Assembly: GCA_903925515.1 (NCBI GenBank)
Contig: CAIYFP010000145.1
Coordinates: 1-7,554 of the forward strand
Reading direction: 5' to 3'
DNA from: an uncultured Verrucomicrobiota bacterium
GTDB lineage: Bacteria; Verrucomicrobiota; Verrucomicrobiia; Limisphaerales; UBA9464
Length of the DNA stretch: 7,554 nucleotides
The translations under genes and the position numbers were made by a program. How positions within the stretch are numbered: the stretch's first letter is position 1; each line of letters starts with the position of its first letter. A model generated the notes under the pieces. The model was given only the letters and a program-made list of their open reading frames with translations. It had not been told where the DNA came from and did no database searches. Below are positions 1-5,913 of this stretch, piece after piece.

Positions 1-16
1 ATCAAGGTTAACGCTT

Positions 17-140
17 ATGGGGCACGCGGCCTACAGCAGGGGCCAAGCCCTGGGCTCCACCCAAAACCTCCTTGTGCGGGGATTTGGGATCCACGCATCG
101 GCGAGCGACAGGGTCCCAGGCAGCCGCCCTGATGCCCCAT
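17..140 (-). ncRNA. candidate structured RNA (long imperfect inverted repeat), unassigned
   Basis: Bases 17-24 (ATGGGGCA) are the exact reverse complement of 133-140 (TGCCCCAT). Read on the minus strand, further pairings nest inside: CGGC with GCCG, CTGGG with CCCAG, and an inner stem CCCAAA/TTTGGG closing an apical loop. The 3' side also has a small hairpin of the form AGGG-CTTGGC-CCCT. No convincing protein is encoded here on either strand. The minus strand is preferred because a TTGACA box lies upstream at 217-212, but the inverted repeat would fold on either strand. A long stem with internal bulges plus a small 3'-side hairpin is loosely reminiscent of 6S RNA, yet the apical stem is short and I cannot confirm the family. 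I saw no SRP, tmRNA or RNase P signature. It could also be a chance result of GC-rich sequence. Confidence 0.3.
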
Positions 141-211
141 GCCGCCCGGCTGGCGTCGGCGGCTGGGGGGCCCCCCAAGAACATCACGCCAACCATCCGC
201 GCGGCCCGAAA

Positions 212-217
212 TGTCAA
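212..217 (-). promoter_or_regulatory. possible -35 box (TTGACA) in an AT-rich island
   Basis: The segment around 210-229 is clearly AT-richer than the rest of the window and reads TTGACA on the minus strand at 217-212, a perfect sigma-70 -35 hexamer, pointing toward the inverted repeat at 17-140. At 16-18 bp spacing there is no good -10 hexamer (GGTTGG or neighbours), so this is half a promoter at best. The island sits just beyond the stop codon of the DciA-like gene. Confidence 0.2.
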
Positions 218-250
218 TACTTTAGATGTGACCCCATTGCCTCGCTGGGC

Positions 251-784
251 TCAGCCGATGCGGAAGGAGATGCGCTGGACGACGTCCTTGCCGGCGGCGA
301 GCTGGAGGCGTTCGAGGATCTCGCGGGAGCGATAGCGGACGATCTCGGCGAGCCATGGGCTGGAATCGACGGAGACGAACAGGGTGCCCTTGGCGAGGTT
401 GACGGGCCGGGCATGGGCGACGACGGCGGGGTCGATGACCTGCTTCCATGCAGCAACGACCGCGGACTCGGCCTGGCGTTGATCGAGGCGGATGCGCTGG
501 AGGACCCCGCCCAGGATGTCGGGGACGGAACGATCGGCCTTGCGACGGGCGCCCTCGGCGTGGCGGAGGTCGATGCGACGCCACTCGGAAAGGGTGGTGG
601 CCCGGGCCCGGTCGAGGGCGCCGGCGGCGGCCTTGGCGATCTCGTGGGGAAGGGGCGCGCGCCCGGCCTTGATGGCGGGCCCCGTGCGAGGCATGCGGGC
701 CTTCCCGGGCCCCTCGCCAGCGGCGGGCGCGGGGGCTTCCGTGTTGGCCTTGGGACGTCGTGGAGGCGTTTTCCTTGCGGCCAT
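251..784 (-). CDS. DUF721 / DciA-like protein (putative replicative helicase loader)
   Basis: The 177-residue product has a basic, Ala/Pro-rich and probably disordered first third (residues 1-45), a helical linker, and a DUF721 (DciA) core from about residue 85 to the end. Family-typical features are a conserved Trp in AAWKQVI (113), the strand GTLFVSVDS (133-141), the Trp-containing SSPWLAEI (141-148), and the C-terminal pattern LQLAAGKDVVQRISFRIG. DciA proteins are the widespread bacterial loaders or partners of the DnaB helicase in species without DnaC; a helicase role here is inferred from the family. In many members the KH-like domain is N-terminal with a disordered tail; here it is C-terminal with the disordered part in front. 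It starts at ATG 784, 18 bp after the pepP stop, suggesting cotranscription. There is no Shine-Dalgarno; ACTCCCCGCC precedes the start. Confidence 0.8.
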   Translation of the reverse strand: MAARKTPPRRPKANTEAPAPAAGEGPGKARMPRTGPAIKAGRAPLPHEIAKAAAGALDRARATTLSEWRRIDLRHAEGARRKADRSVPDILGGVLQRIRLDQRQAESAVVAAWKQVIDPAVVAHARPVNLAKGTLFVSVDSSPWLAEIVRYRSREILERLQLAAGKDVVQRISFRIG

Positions 785-802
785 GGCGGGGAGTCGCGTG
801 GG

Positions 803-2098
803 TTATCGGCGGGCCATCAGGGCCTCGATGGCGTCGGCCTCGATGGGGATGTCGGCCATGAGGTCCACGACGCCGTGCTCGGTGATGAGGACGTCGTTTT
901 CGAGGCGGACGGCCATGCCCTCGTCGGGGAGGTAGATGGCGGGCTCGACGGTCATGACCCACCCGGGGGCAAAGGGCTCGTTGAGGAAGCCGACGTCATG
1001 GACGTCGAGGCCGAGCGGGTGGCCGTTGCCGTGCATGAAGAAGCGCTTCACGGGCTTCCGCATGGGGTCGGAGACCTTCACGGAGAGGTCGGCCTCGGCG
1101 AGGAGGCCGAGGCGGACGCATTCGCGGGCGACGAGGTCCTCGGCCTCCTCCTGCCATGTGCGCCATTTCTTGCCGGGGACGAGCCCGGCGATGGAGGCGC
1201 GGAGGACGCGGAGGACGGCGTCGTAGAGGGCGCGTTGGCGTGGGGAGAAGCGGCCGTTGACGGGGATGGTGCGGGTGAGGTCGGCGTTGTAGTTGGCGTA
1301 GGAGGCGGCGACGTCGAGGAGGAGGAGGTCGCCGTCGCGGCAGGGGCTGTTGTTGTCGATGTAGTGGAGGATGCAGGCGGACTTGCCTGAGGCGATGATG
1401 GGGTTGTAGGCGAAGGAGGCGGCGCTGCGGATGAACTCATGGGCGAACTCGGCCTCGACCTCGCGCTCGTTGACGCCGGGCCGGGTGAAGCGGCAGACGC
1501 GCTCGAAGCCGGCGCGGGTGATGTCGCAGGCCTGCTGGAGGAGGGCGACCTCGGCGGGGGACTTCTGGACGCGGAGGCGGTGCATGAGGGGTGCGAGGCG
1601 CTGGTAGGAATGGAGGGGGTACCGTTGCTGCATCCAGCGGACGAAGCGTGCGTCGCGGGACTCGACGACGACCTCGGCGCGCTTGTGCTCGTTGGAGTTG
1701 AGGCAGAGGTGGGAGGCCTCGCAGGCGAGGCGGTGAAGGGTCTGGGGGAGCTGGGAGAGCCATTGGACGTTGTCGATGCCGGTCAACGCGCGGGCCTCGT
1801 CCTTGGTCAGCTTGTGACCCTCCCATGTCGCGATGAGGTCGTTGGTCTCGCGGAGGAAGAGGATCTCGCGCATCCGCTCGTCGTCGGCGTCCGGGAACAG
1901 GAGGAGCACGGATTCCTCCTGCTCAACGCCGGTGAGCCAGAAAAGGTCGGAGTTGGGGACGATGCGGAGGGAACCGTCGGAGTTGGTCTGGGGGATGTCG
2001 TTGGCGTTGACGATGGCAAGGGAGCCGGGCAGCAGGAGGGCGCGCAGTCGAGCGCGGTTGGAGACAAACAGGGCGGGATCAATCGGGGCATGTCGCAT
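803..2098 (-). CDS. pepP: aminopeptidase P (Xaa-Pro aminopeptidase, M24B)
   Basis: This 431-residue cytosolic metallopeptidase would remove an N-terminal residue preceding proline. The N-terminal AMP_N domain covers about residues 5-140, with NSDLFWLTG (49-57) typical of the family. The pita-bread catalytic domain covers about 175-420. All five dinuclear metal ligands are visible: Asp262 (LLLDVAA), Asp273 (NADLTRT), His360 (GNGHPLGLDVHDVG), Glu385 (TVEPAIY) and Glu400 (RLEND). The supporting His245 and His367 are also present. Length fits the family (E. coli PepP is 441 residues). The ATG at 2098 gives MRHAPIDPALF, a normal family start; a TTG 45 bases upstream (2143) is in frame but would add an atypical extension. 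No Shine-Dalgarno is seen; TCTCCCCGCG directly precedes the ATG. It is the first gene of a probable operon with the DUF721 gene and lies divergent from the membrane protein at 2190. Confidence 0.95.
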   Translation of the reverse strand: MRHAPIDPALFVSNRARLRALLLPGSLAIVNANDIPQTNSDGSLRIVPNSDLFWLTGVEQEESVLLLFPDADDERMREILFLRETNDLIATWEGHKLTKDEARALTGIDNVQWLSQLPQTLHRLACEASHLCLNSNEHKRAEVVVESRDARFVRWMQQRYPLHSYQRLAPLMHRLRVQKSPAEVALLQQACDITRAGFERVCRFTRPGVNEREVEAEFAHEFIRSAASFAYNPIIASGKSACILHYIDNNSPCRDGDLLLLDVAASYANYNADLTRTIPVNGRFSPRQRALYDAVLRVLRASIAGLVPGKKWRTWQEEAEDLVARECVRLGLLAEADLSVKVSDPMRKPVKRFFMHGNGHPLGLDVHDVGFLNEPFAPGWVMTVEPAIYLPDEGMAVRLENDVLITEHGVVDLMADIPIEADAIEALMARR

Positions 2099-2189
2099 CG
2101 CGGGGAGAATGCTGCCAGTGGCGGGGGCCGTTTTCGAGGGCAAGTTCAGGCTTCCATGGGTTGGGGAGGGGTTTCACGGTGCGGGGGTG

Positions 2190-3356
2190 ATGAGGCGCGT
2201 CGTGGTGGGGTTGATTGGGCTGGCCGTGGTGGCCGGGGTGCTGTTCACGCCGGTGTCGCTGGCGGCCGGGAAGCCATCGGCGCGCCCCCCCGGGGTGTCG
2301 GCGGCGGAGACGTTGTCGCAGGTGACCGGGGTGGCGATCTCGCCATTGCTGGGCGTGGGGGCGGTGGGGGCGTTCCGGTACTTCAGGTCGGCGGAGTCGG
2401 AGCGGGCGGGGCTTTCATGGTATGCGCAGCCGTGGTTTTGGGGGCCGGCGTTGCTGGTGGTGGGGCTGTGTTTCCTGAAGGACGCGCTGGGTCCGGCCGT
2501 GCCCACCGCGCTGAAGAAGCCCTTGGACGTGGCGGAGGTCTTCGAGAACAAGCTGTCGGGTCTGATCGCCACGGGGGCGATCCTGCCGATGACGCTGGAC
2601 CTGTTCCGGTCGCTGGGGGTGGAGAGTCAGGCGGGGCTGGGAGGCGCGGGGATTGCGGCGTTGGACGCGGGCGGCCTGCTGGGGCTGCTGATGGTCCCGT
2701 TCGCGTTGGTTGCGTTCGTGGCCGTGTTCCTTGTCTCCCACGCCATCAACGTCCTCATCCTCGTAAGCCCGTTCGCCACCGTGGACGCCGCGCTGAAGGC
2801 ATTCCGGACGTTCCTGCTCTCGACGGTGGCGGGGACGTCGTTCCTGAGCACGGAACTGGGGGCGGCGTGGTCCTTGATGATCGTGTTGGCGTGCCTGCCC
2901 TTGGCGGGCTGGGCATTCCGGCTGGCCGTGTTCGGCCATGTCTTCGCATGGGATTACGTGTCGTTGGCGCGCCGGCGGGTGGTGGTGGGGAACGGGCCGT
3001 GCATGGCGTTCCTTGCGCGCACGGTGTGCAAGGTCCCGCGGCGCACGCTTGGCCATGTGCGCCGGGACGAGGCCGGCAACATGGTCTTCACATGGCGCCC
3101 GTGGCTGGTGGGGAAGCCACGCGAGCACCTGTTGCCGGCGGCGCCCCACGCGATTGGCCGGGGCTTGCTGCATTCCGAGTTGCTGGTGACGAACGGGGAG
3201 GAATCGGACGACATCCTGAACTTCCCTCCGCGGTACAACACGCATGAGCGGGAGGTGGCGGAGGCGCTGGGACTTGGGGAGGTCCGGGACGTGGGCCTGC
3301 GCGCGATGTGGGCCTGGATGCGGTCGGTGTTCGCCGGGCGACCGGCCCGTGCGTAG
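2190..3356 (+). CDS. polytopic membrane protein of unknown function
   Basis: I do not recognise the family with confidence. The 388-residue product begins with a basic MRR and a hydrophobic stretch (4-25) ending SLAAG, either a signal peptide or the first membrane helix. Further hydrophobic segments lie near residues 44-63, 82-98, 122-137, 161-195 (long enough for a helical hairpin) and 218-248. The last ~130 residues (from about 258) are soluble, basic and Arg-rich, with notable patches KVPRRTLGHV, TWRPWLVG and FPPRYNTHE. The alternation of membrane helices with a short VPTALKKPLDVAEVFEN segment faintly resembles DUF4126 proteins, but this is weak. ATG 2190 was chosen because the sequence upstream in this frame is antisense to pepP; an adjacent GTG at 2187 is an alternative. 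A G-rich stretch (GGGGAGGGG) lies about 18 bases upstream, too far for a normal ribosome site. The gene is transcribed divergently from pepP with a 91-bp gap. Confidence 0.85.
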   Translation: MRRVVVGLIGLAVVAGVLFTPVSLAAGKPSARPPGVSAAETLSQVTGVAISPLLGVGAVGAFRYFRSAESERAGLSWYAQPWFWGPALLVVGLCFLKDALGPAVPTALKKPLDVAEVFENKLSGLIATGAILPMTLDLFRSLGVESQAGLGGAGIAALDAGGLLGLLMVPFALVAFVAVFLVSHAINVLILVSPFATVDAALKAFRTFLLSTVAGTSFLSTELGAAWSLMIVLACLPLAGWAFRLAVFGHVFAWDYVSLARRRVVVGNGPCMAFLARTVCKVPRRTLGHVRRDEAGNMVFTWRPWLVGKPREHLLPAAPHAIGRGLLHSELLVTNGEESDDILNFPPRYNTHEREVAEALGLGEVRDVGLRAMWAWMRSVFAGRPARA

Positions 3357-3489
3357 GCGCGGGGCGGGCAGGCGCTTCGGGAAGAGTCTGCGATCGGACC
3401 CTGCTGGTGAGGTGGCGGTGGGCCGGCATGGGTTGAGGGCTGGGCAGGACATCGATCGCGCCGTGCGAGGGCACGTGGCCTGCCGCATG

Positions 3490-3510
3490 GGCGAAGCGTC
3501 GGGTTTCGCC
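3490..3510. terminator. possible hairpin between convergent genes
   Basis: GGCGAA (3490-3495) pairs perfectly with TTCGCC (3505-3510) around a 9-base loop, in the 177-bp gap between the convergent membrane-protein and dehydrogenase genes. An alternative pairing is AAGCG (3494-3498) with CGCTT (3515-3519). No T-tract follows on either strand, so an intrinsic terminator is only suggested by position. I see no gene in the rest of this gap. Confidence 0.2.
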
Positions 3511-3533
3511 GGAGCGCTTGGGTGATCCGGTCC

Positions 3534-4559
3534 CTACGCGCCGACGTCCACGAGGGTCTTCACGGCGCGGTTGCCGGAAGCCATGTCGCGGAACAGGGCC
3601 GGGAGGTTGGACAGGGTGCAGCGGCCATCGACGAAGGCATCGGCGGTGACGACGCGTTCCGCGATGAGGGAGAGGGCGCGTCGGATGGTGCGCGGGGTGT
3701 GATGGAAGGTCGCCTTCAGGGTGAGGGCGTCGTAGTGCATGCGGACGGTGTCCACGGCGACGGAGGTGCCGGAGGGGCAGCCCCCGAACCAGTTGATGCG
3801 GCCGCCCTTGCGAACGAAGCGCAGCGCGGCTTCCCATGCGAACGTCCTGCCCATGGCCTCAAAGACGACGTCGAACGCGCCCTCGGTCCCGGGCGGGGCG
3901 ACGATGTCCGCGGGGGCGGTGTTCTCGAAGGCGTCGAGGGCGCCGAGGCGGCGCGCCATGGCAAGCCTGCCTTGCCCGCGCCCGATGACGGAGACGCGTG
4001 CGCCCGCGTGGCGGGCAAGGGCGACGGCCATGAGGCCGATGGGGCCCGCCCCGAGCACGAGGACGCGGTCGCCGGGCTCGATGCCGACGTCGTCGATTCC
4101 GTGGACGACGCACGCGAGGGGCTCGGTCAGGGCGGCGTCGGGCCAGCCCATGGTGTCGGGGACGCGAAGGAGGTTTTTCCGGACGATCTCGGCGGGGACG
4201 ACGATGGATTGGGCGTAGGCGCCATGGAGGAAGAGGAGGTTGTCGCAGAGGGATTCCTGCCGGCGTTTGCAGGGGGCGCAATGGCCGCAGGGGGCGGAGT
4301 TGGCGCCGACGACGCGGTCGCCTGGGGCCCATGCCTCGATGTCTGGCGCGACCTCGGCGACGACGCCGGACCATTCATGGCCGAAGGGGAAGGGTGGGAC
4401 GCCCATGCGCGCATGGTAGCCGCGGCGATAGACCTTGAGGTCCGTGCCGCAGGTGAGCGCGGCGCGGATGGAGACGCGGACCTCGCCGGGCTGGAGGGGA
4501 GGGTTGGGGACCTCCTCGACCCGGAGGTCGTCCTTCCCGTGCAAGATGGCGGCGCGCAT
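3534..4559 (-). CDS. zinc-dependent alcohol dehydrogenase-like protein (MDR superfamily)
   Basis: The 341-residue product is a complete zinc-type medium-chain dehydrogenase of the threonine/polyol dehydrogenase type. Catalytic-zinc residues are Cys37 (LTCGTDLKVY), His61-Glu62 (GHEWSGVV) and Glu146 (TEPLACVVHG). The four structural-zinc cysteines are all present at 91, 94, 97 and 105 (CGHCAPCKRRQESLC). The Rossmann motif is VLGAGPIG (168-175). At the end of the second Rossmann strand, where NAD-preferring enzymes carry Asp, the sequence is SVIGRGQGR (190-198): a Gly followed by Arg, which would favour NADP; this is inference. The substrate cannot be read from sequence; a sugar, polyol or secondary alcohol is likely. 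ATG 4559 gives the canonical MRAAILHGKDDLRVEEVP start; an upstream in-frame extension to 4625 is not family-like. No Shine-Dalgarno; GTTTCCTCCC precedes the start. It is divergent from the DedA gene, 65 bp away. Confidence 0.92.
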   Translation of the reverse strand: MRAAILHGKDDLRVEEVPNPPLQPGEVRVSIRAALTCGTDLKVYRRGYHARMGVPPFPFGHEWSGVVAEVAPDIEAWAPGDRVVGANSAPCGHCAPCKRRQESLCDNLLFLHGAYAQSIVVPAEIVRKNLLRVPDTMGWPDAALTEPLACVVHGIDDVGIEPGDRVLVLGAGPIGLMAVALARHAGARVSVIGRGQGRLAMARRLGALDAFENTAPADIVAPPGTEGAFDVVFEAMGRTFAWEAALRFVRKGGRINWFGGCPSGTSVAVDTVRMHYDALTLKATFHHTPRTIRRALSLIAERVVTADAFVDGRCTLSNLPALFRDMASGNRAVKTLVDVGA

Positions 4560-4624
4560 GGGAGGAAACGTCACGGAGTCGCGGCTTGCCGGGCAAGGCG
4601 AAGTTCCCGCAGTTTGGCTGGCCA
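4560..4624. promoter_or_regulatory. divergent intergenic region between dehydrogenase and dedA-like gene
   Basis: These 65 bases separate the starts of two outward-facing genes, so the region should carry both 5' untranslated leaders and probably overlapping promoters. I see no clear -35/-10 pair or operator palindrome. The compactness suggests that the promoters overlap each other or the neighbouring coding sequence. Confidence 0.35.
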
Positions 4625-5296
4625 ATGGAGACGTTGAAGCATCTCCTGGACGTGGTGCTCCACCTCCAGGACCACCTGTTCGCGTTGACGAAGGAATACG
4701 GGACGTGGGTGTACGGGATCCTGTTTGCCATCGTGTTCGCGGAGACGGGCTTGGTGATCACGCCGGTGTTGCCGGGGGATTCGCTGGTGTTTGCGGTGGG
4801 CGCGGTGGCGGCGAACCCGGAGTCGGGGATGAACATCTGGGTGGCGGCGGCGGTGTTGTGGGTGGCGGCGGTGCTTGGGGACGCGGTGAACTACTGGGTC
4901 GGGAACAAGCTTGGGGCGAAGGTGCAGGGATGGTTCCCGAGGCTGGTGCGGAAGGAGCACATCGAGCGCACGCGCGCGTTCTTCGAGAGGTACGGGGGCA
5001 AGGCGATCATCATCGCGCGGTTCGTGCCGATCGTGCGGACGTTCGCGCCGTTCGTGGCGGGGATTGGCTCGATGCACTACGGGCGCTTCACGTTTTACAA
5101 CCTGCTTGGGGCGACGTTGTGGATAGGACTGATCCTGCCGTGCGGCTGGTATTTCGGGGGGCGCGAGTTCGTGCGGCGGCGCTTCGAGGTGATCGTGCTG
5201 GGAATCATCCTGGTGAGCGTGGTGCCGATGGTTCTGGAGTGGTGGAAGGCGCGGCGCGGGGCCAAGGCTGCGAGCACGGACGTCGAGCGGGGATAA
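4625..5296 (+). CDS. DedA family inner-membrane protein
   Basis: The 223-residue product matches DedA (SNARE-associated/VTT domain) proteins in length (E. coli DedA is 219) and motifs. These are the acidic Glu40 in FAETG, the re-entrant-loop motif VLPGDSLVF (48-56), polar Asp86/Asn89 in GDAVNYWVG, and the signature ARFVPIVRTFAPFVAG (131-146) with Arg132 and Arg138, followed by GIGSMHYGRF and FYNLLGATLW. Hydrophobic segments lie near residues 28-46, 71-88, 136-150, 160-178 and 188-206. DedA proteins reside in the cytoplasmic membrane and are tied to proton-motive-force homeostasis and, in several characterised members, flipping of lipid carriers or phospholipids; which applies here is unknown. 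ATG 4625 (METLKHLL) was chosen over a TTG 39 bases upstream. The C-terminus is basic and probably cytosolic. Confidence 0.93.
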   Translation: METLKHLLDVVLHLQDHLFALTKEYGTWVYGILFAIVFAETGLVITPVLPGDSLVFAVGAVAANPESGMNIWVAAAVLWVAAVLGDAVNYWVGNKLGAKVQGWFPRLVRKEHIERTRAFFERYGGKAIIIARFVPIVRTFAPFVAGIGSMHYGRFTFYNLLGATLWIGLILPCGWYFGGREFVRRRFEVIVLGIILVSVVPMVLEWWKARRGAKAASTDVERG

Positions 5297-5466
5297 GGGT
5301 GGGACCGGGGATGTCGCGGAGGGGTGGGATCGCGGGCTTGGCGGCGCAGGACGCGGTCCGATGGAACCCTTTGCCATGCGGGGCGAGGCTGGTAGCGTGG
5401 CCGCAACCAATCCGGTCGGGCGGGGTTTCCAAGAGGCCGCCGCAGCGCCGGCGTCACATTGATTCC

Positions 5467-5874
5467 ATGAACTTGTCCTCCCGTCTTCGTGCGGCCCGCC
5501 TCGCCGGGCGTTCCTCCGCGTTCACCCTCGTCGAGATCATGATCGTGGTGCTGATCATCGGCCTGCTGGCCATGATCGCGATCCCGAACGTGAAGCGCGC
5601 CCTCGAGCGCGCCCGGTTGCAGGCCATCCGCGTCAACCTGCGCACGATCGACTCCGTGAAGACGCAGTGGGCGGCGGAGAACAAGAAGGGCGGCAACGAG
5701 ACGCCGACGGAGGCGGACCTCGCGCCGTTCTTTCAGGGCAGCAAGTTCCCGGTGGCGGTGGTGGGCGAGACCTACCAGATCAACAACGTGGACTCGCCGC
5801 CCACGGCCGTCACGCAGTCGAAGCTGCTCGACGTTCCGGCCGGCGGGACGATCACGATGGACGAGGGGAAGTAA
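5467..5874 (+). CDS. orphan type IV pilin-like / pseudopilin (prepilin N-terminal methylation motif)
   Basis: The 135-residue product has a short basic leader (residues 1-18), a class III cleavage site before Phe19 (RSSA/FTLVEIMIVV) with Glu23 at +5, and a hydrophobic helix continuing to about residue 40. The position -1 residue is Ala rather than the usual Gly; prepilin peptidases tolerate Ala. The body NLRTIDSVKTQWAAENKKG (58-75) and TPTEADLAPFF (79-89) resembles the short pseudopilins abundant in Verrucomicrobiota, but the Cys-containing C-terminal motif often seen in those relatives is absent; this protein has no cysteine at all. The product should be processed by PilD and anchored in the inner membrane or assembled into a pseudopilus. 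No other secretion or pilus genes are in the window. The ATG at 5467 gives a leader of normal length; there is no Shine-Dalgarno. Codons favour C-ending forms (ATC, AAC), unlike the G-rich dedA-like gene upstream. Confidence 0.88.
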   Translation: MNLSSRLRAARLAGRSSAFTLVEIMIVVLIIGLLAMIAIPNVKRALERARLQAIRVNLRTIDSVKTQWAAENKKGGNETPTEADLAPFFQGSKFPVAVVGETYQINNVDSPPTAVTQSKLLDVPAGGTITMDEGK

Positions 5875-5913
5875 GCGGGGAGCGGTCGGCCGTCGGCGCG
5901 ATGGGGAGCGGGC

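Noticed and set aside
8..217. 69-codon minus-strand open frame at the left end
   Set aside because: It starts at a TTG inside the AT-rich island, has no family motifs and overlaps the inverted repeat; composition does not look protein-like.
17..1390. 457-codon plus-strand open frame
   Set aside because: It lies antisense to the DUF721 and pepP genes, both with clear family motifs. Its translation is low-complexity Gly/Asp/Glu/Val typical of GC-rich shadow frames.
2099..2143. N-terminal extension of PepP from a TTG codon
   Set aside because: The ATG at 2098 gives the normal aminopeptidase P start, and the extra 15 residues resemble untranslated leader.
1439..3247. 602-codon plus-strand open frame
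   Set aside because: Its first part is antisense to pepP and its second part is a wrong-frame shadow of the membrane protein; the composition is Gly/Ala/Val repeats with no domain.
4586..4624. N-terminal extension of the DedA-like protein from a TTG codon
   Set aside because: The ATG at 4625 gives a family-typical N-terminus and length; the extension adds 13 residues without support.
3522..4637. 371-codon plus-strand open frame opposite the dehydrogenase
   Set aside because: The opposite strand carries all zinc-ligand and Rossmann motifs of an MDR enzyme, so this frame is a shadow.
5370..5386. Second sigma-54-like match (TGGAACCCTTTGCC)
   Set aside because: Only 8 bases lie between GG and GC instead of the required 10.
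5390..5406. Possible sigma-54 promoter (TGG-N10-GC) upstream of the pseudopilin
   Set aside because: The GG-GC spacing fits, but only TGG, one A and GC agree with the consensus TGGCACG-N4-TTGC; the TT before GC is missing. In GC-rich DNA this match is expected by chance.
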